From NCBI RefSeq assembly GCF_002008365.1, contig NZ_MRDL01000045.1:1-50381 (forward strand): a stretch of 50,381 nt of DNA, read 5' to 3'. Origin of the DNA: Rhizobium leguminosarum bv. viciae USDA 2370 (GTDB lineage Bacteria; Pseudomonadota; Alphaproteobacteria; Rhizobiales; Rhizobiaceae). The notes below the pieces were generated by a model that was given only the letters and a program-made list of their open reading frames with translations, searched no databases and was not told the origin of the DNA. Shown one piece after another: positions 50,156 to 50,381 of the stretch (position 1 is its first letter; every line of letters begins with the position of its first letter). The position numbers were made by a program, and so were the translations under genes.

Positions 50156-50381
50156 TCAGAGACTAATGCCACGACTGACAGCCCGCTGGTGCCGTTCCGA
50201 GATGATCTGTTCGCTGCTTTCCATGCGCACCGTCCGCTGCAGGACCTTCAACCTGTCCTGCATCGCCTCGAAAGCATTGCGCTGCGCTGGTGGCACACGA
50301 TTGATGAGATCCTTTTCGCCGCGAATGATGGCATTGCGACCAAAGCGCTCGTCGAGTGCCCGGCTGACGGCGGCGAACTCC
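50156..50381 (-). CDS. traA: C-terminal end of a TraA-type conjugal relaxase (cut by window edge)
   Basis: The last 74 codons of a larger minus-strand gene. The peptide includes VSRALDERFGRNAIIRGEKD, then LINRVPPAQRNAFEAMQDRL and KVLQRTVRMESSEQIISERH, which resembles the C-terminal tail of Ti/rhizobial plasmid TraA relaxase-helicases. TraA nicks oriT and unwinds DNA for conjugation. If correct, the window lies on a plasmid or other conjugative element. Only the tail is visible, so the relaxase and helicase domains cannot be checked here. Confidence 0.7.
   Translation of the reverse strand, partial: EFAAVSRALDERFGRNAIIRGEKDLINRVPPAQRNAFEAMQDRLKVLQRTVRMESSEQIISERHQRAVSRGISL

Overview
The window reads as accessory replicon DNA from a GC-rich alphaproteobacterium, most likely Rhizobium/Sinorhizobium. 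The reasons are a 678-residue StcD-type N-methylproline demethylase, a quaternary-amine ABC transporter, several other solute uptake operons, and at the right edge the last ~74 codons of a protein resembling rhizobial plasmid TraA relaxases. No rRNA, tRNA, CRISPR array or intact insertion sequence was seen. Identifications come from reading motifs and recalling families; no database search was run.

Region A (1-8668) is a betaine locus. On the minus strand are etfB (cut by the window edge), a cupin resembling DMSP lyases, and an StcD-like flavoprotein. Divergent to these are a TetR regulator, a ProC-like reductase, a three-gene quaternary amine transporter, a remnant of a second flavoprotein, and an Ldh2-type dehydrogenase. 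The likely theme is uptake of a proline-betaine-like compound, demethylation with electrons passing to ETF, and entry of the product into proline-type metabolism.

Region B (8669-15601) has a gene-poor stretch with inverted repeats, an AraC regulator, a YdeP/FdhF-like molybdopterin oxidoreductase overlapping a small winged-helix protein, and a membrane PAS-GGDEF protein.

Region C (15602-37332) is mainly about phenylpropanoids. A four-gene minus-strand operon (feruloyl-CoA synthetase, hydroxycinnamoyl-CoA hydratase-lyase, benzyl-alcohol-type dehydrogenase, coniferyl-aldehyde-type dehydrogenase) faces a MarR gene. After two class III nucleotide cyclases comes an AraC regulator divergent from an eight-gene operon: vanillin-type aldehyde dehydrogenase, Tat-exported binding protein, Liv-type ABC transporter, CalA-like SDR, and a second vanillin-type dehydrogenase. 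Together these could convert coniferyl alcohol to vanillate through coniferaldehyde, ferulate, feruloyl-CoA and vanillin. A DUF4142 protein, a small cupredoxin and an ECF sigma factor follow.

Region D (37392-49048) is the least explained part. Two paralogous regulators with degenerate receiver domains (Asp53 kept, the usual Lys replaced by Arg) bracket a GntR-controlled set: a class III aminotransferase, a ThDP enzyme and an SDR in a tightly overlapping operon, a Pot-type ABC transporter with its binding protein, and an alpha-oxoamine-synthase-like PLP enzyme. A perfect 22-bp palindrome and related sites next to the GntR gene suggest a dedicated regulon. I could not assign a substrate or product. 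The last 1.3 kb is gene-poor and leads into the traA end.
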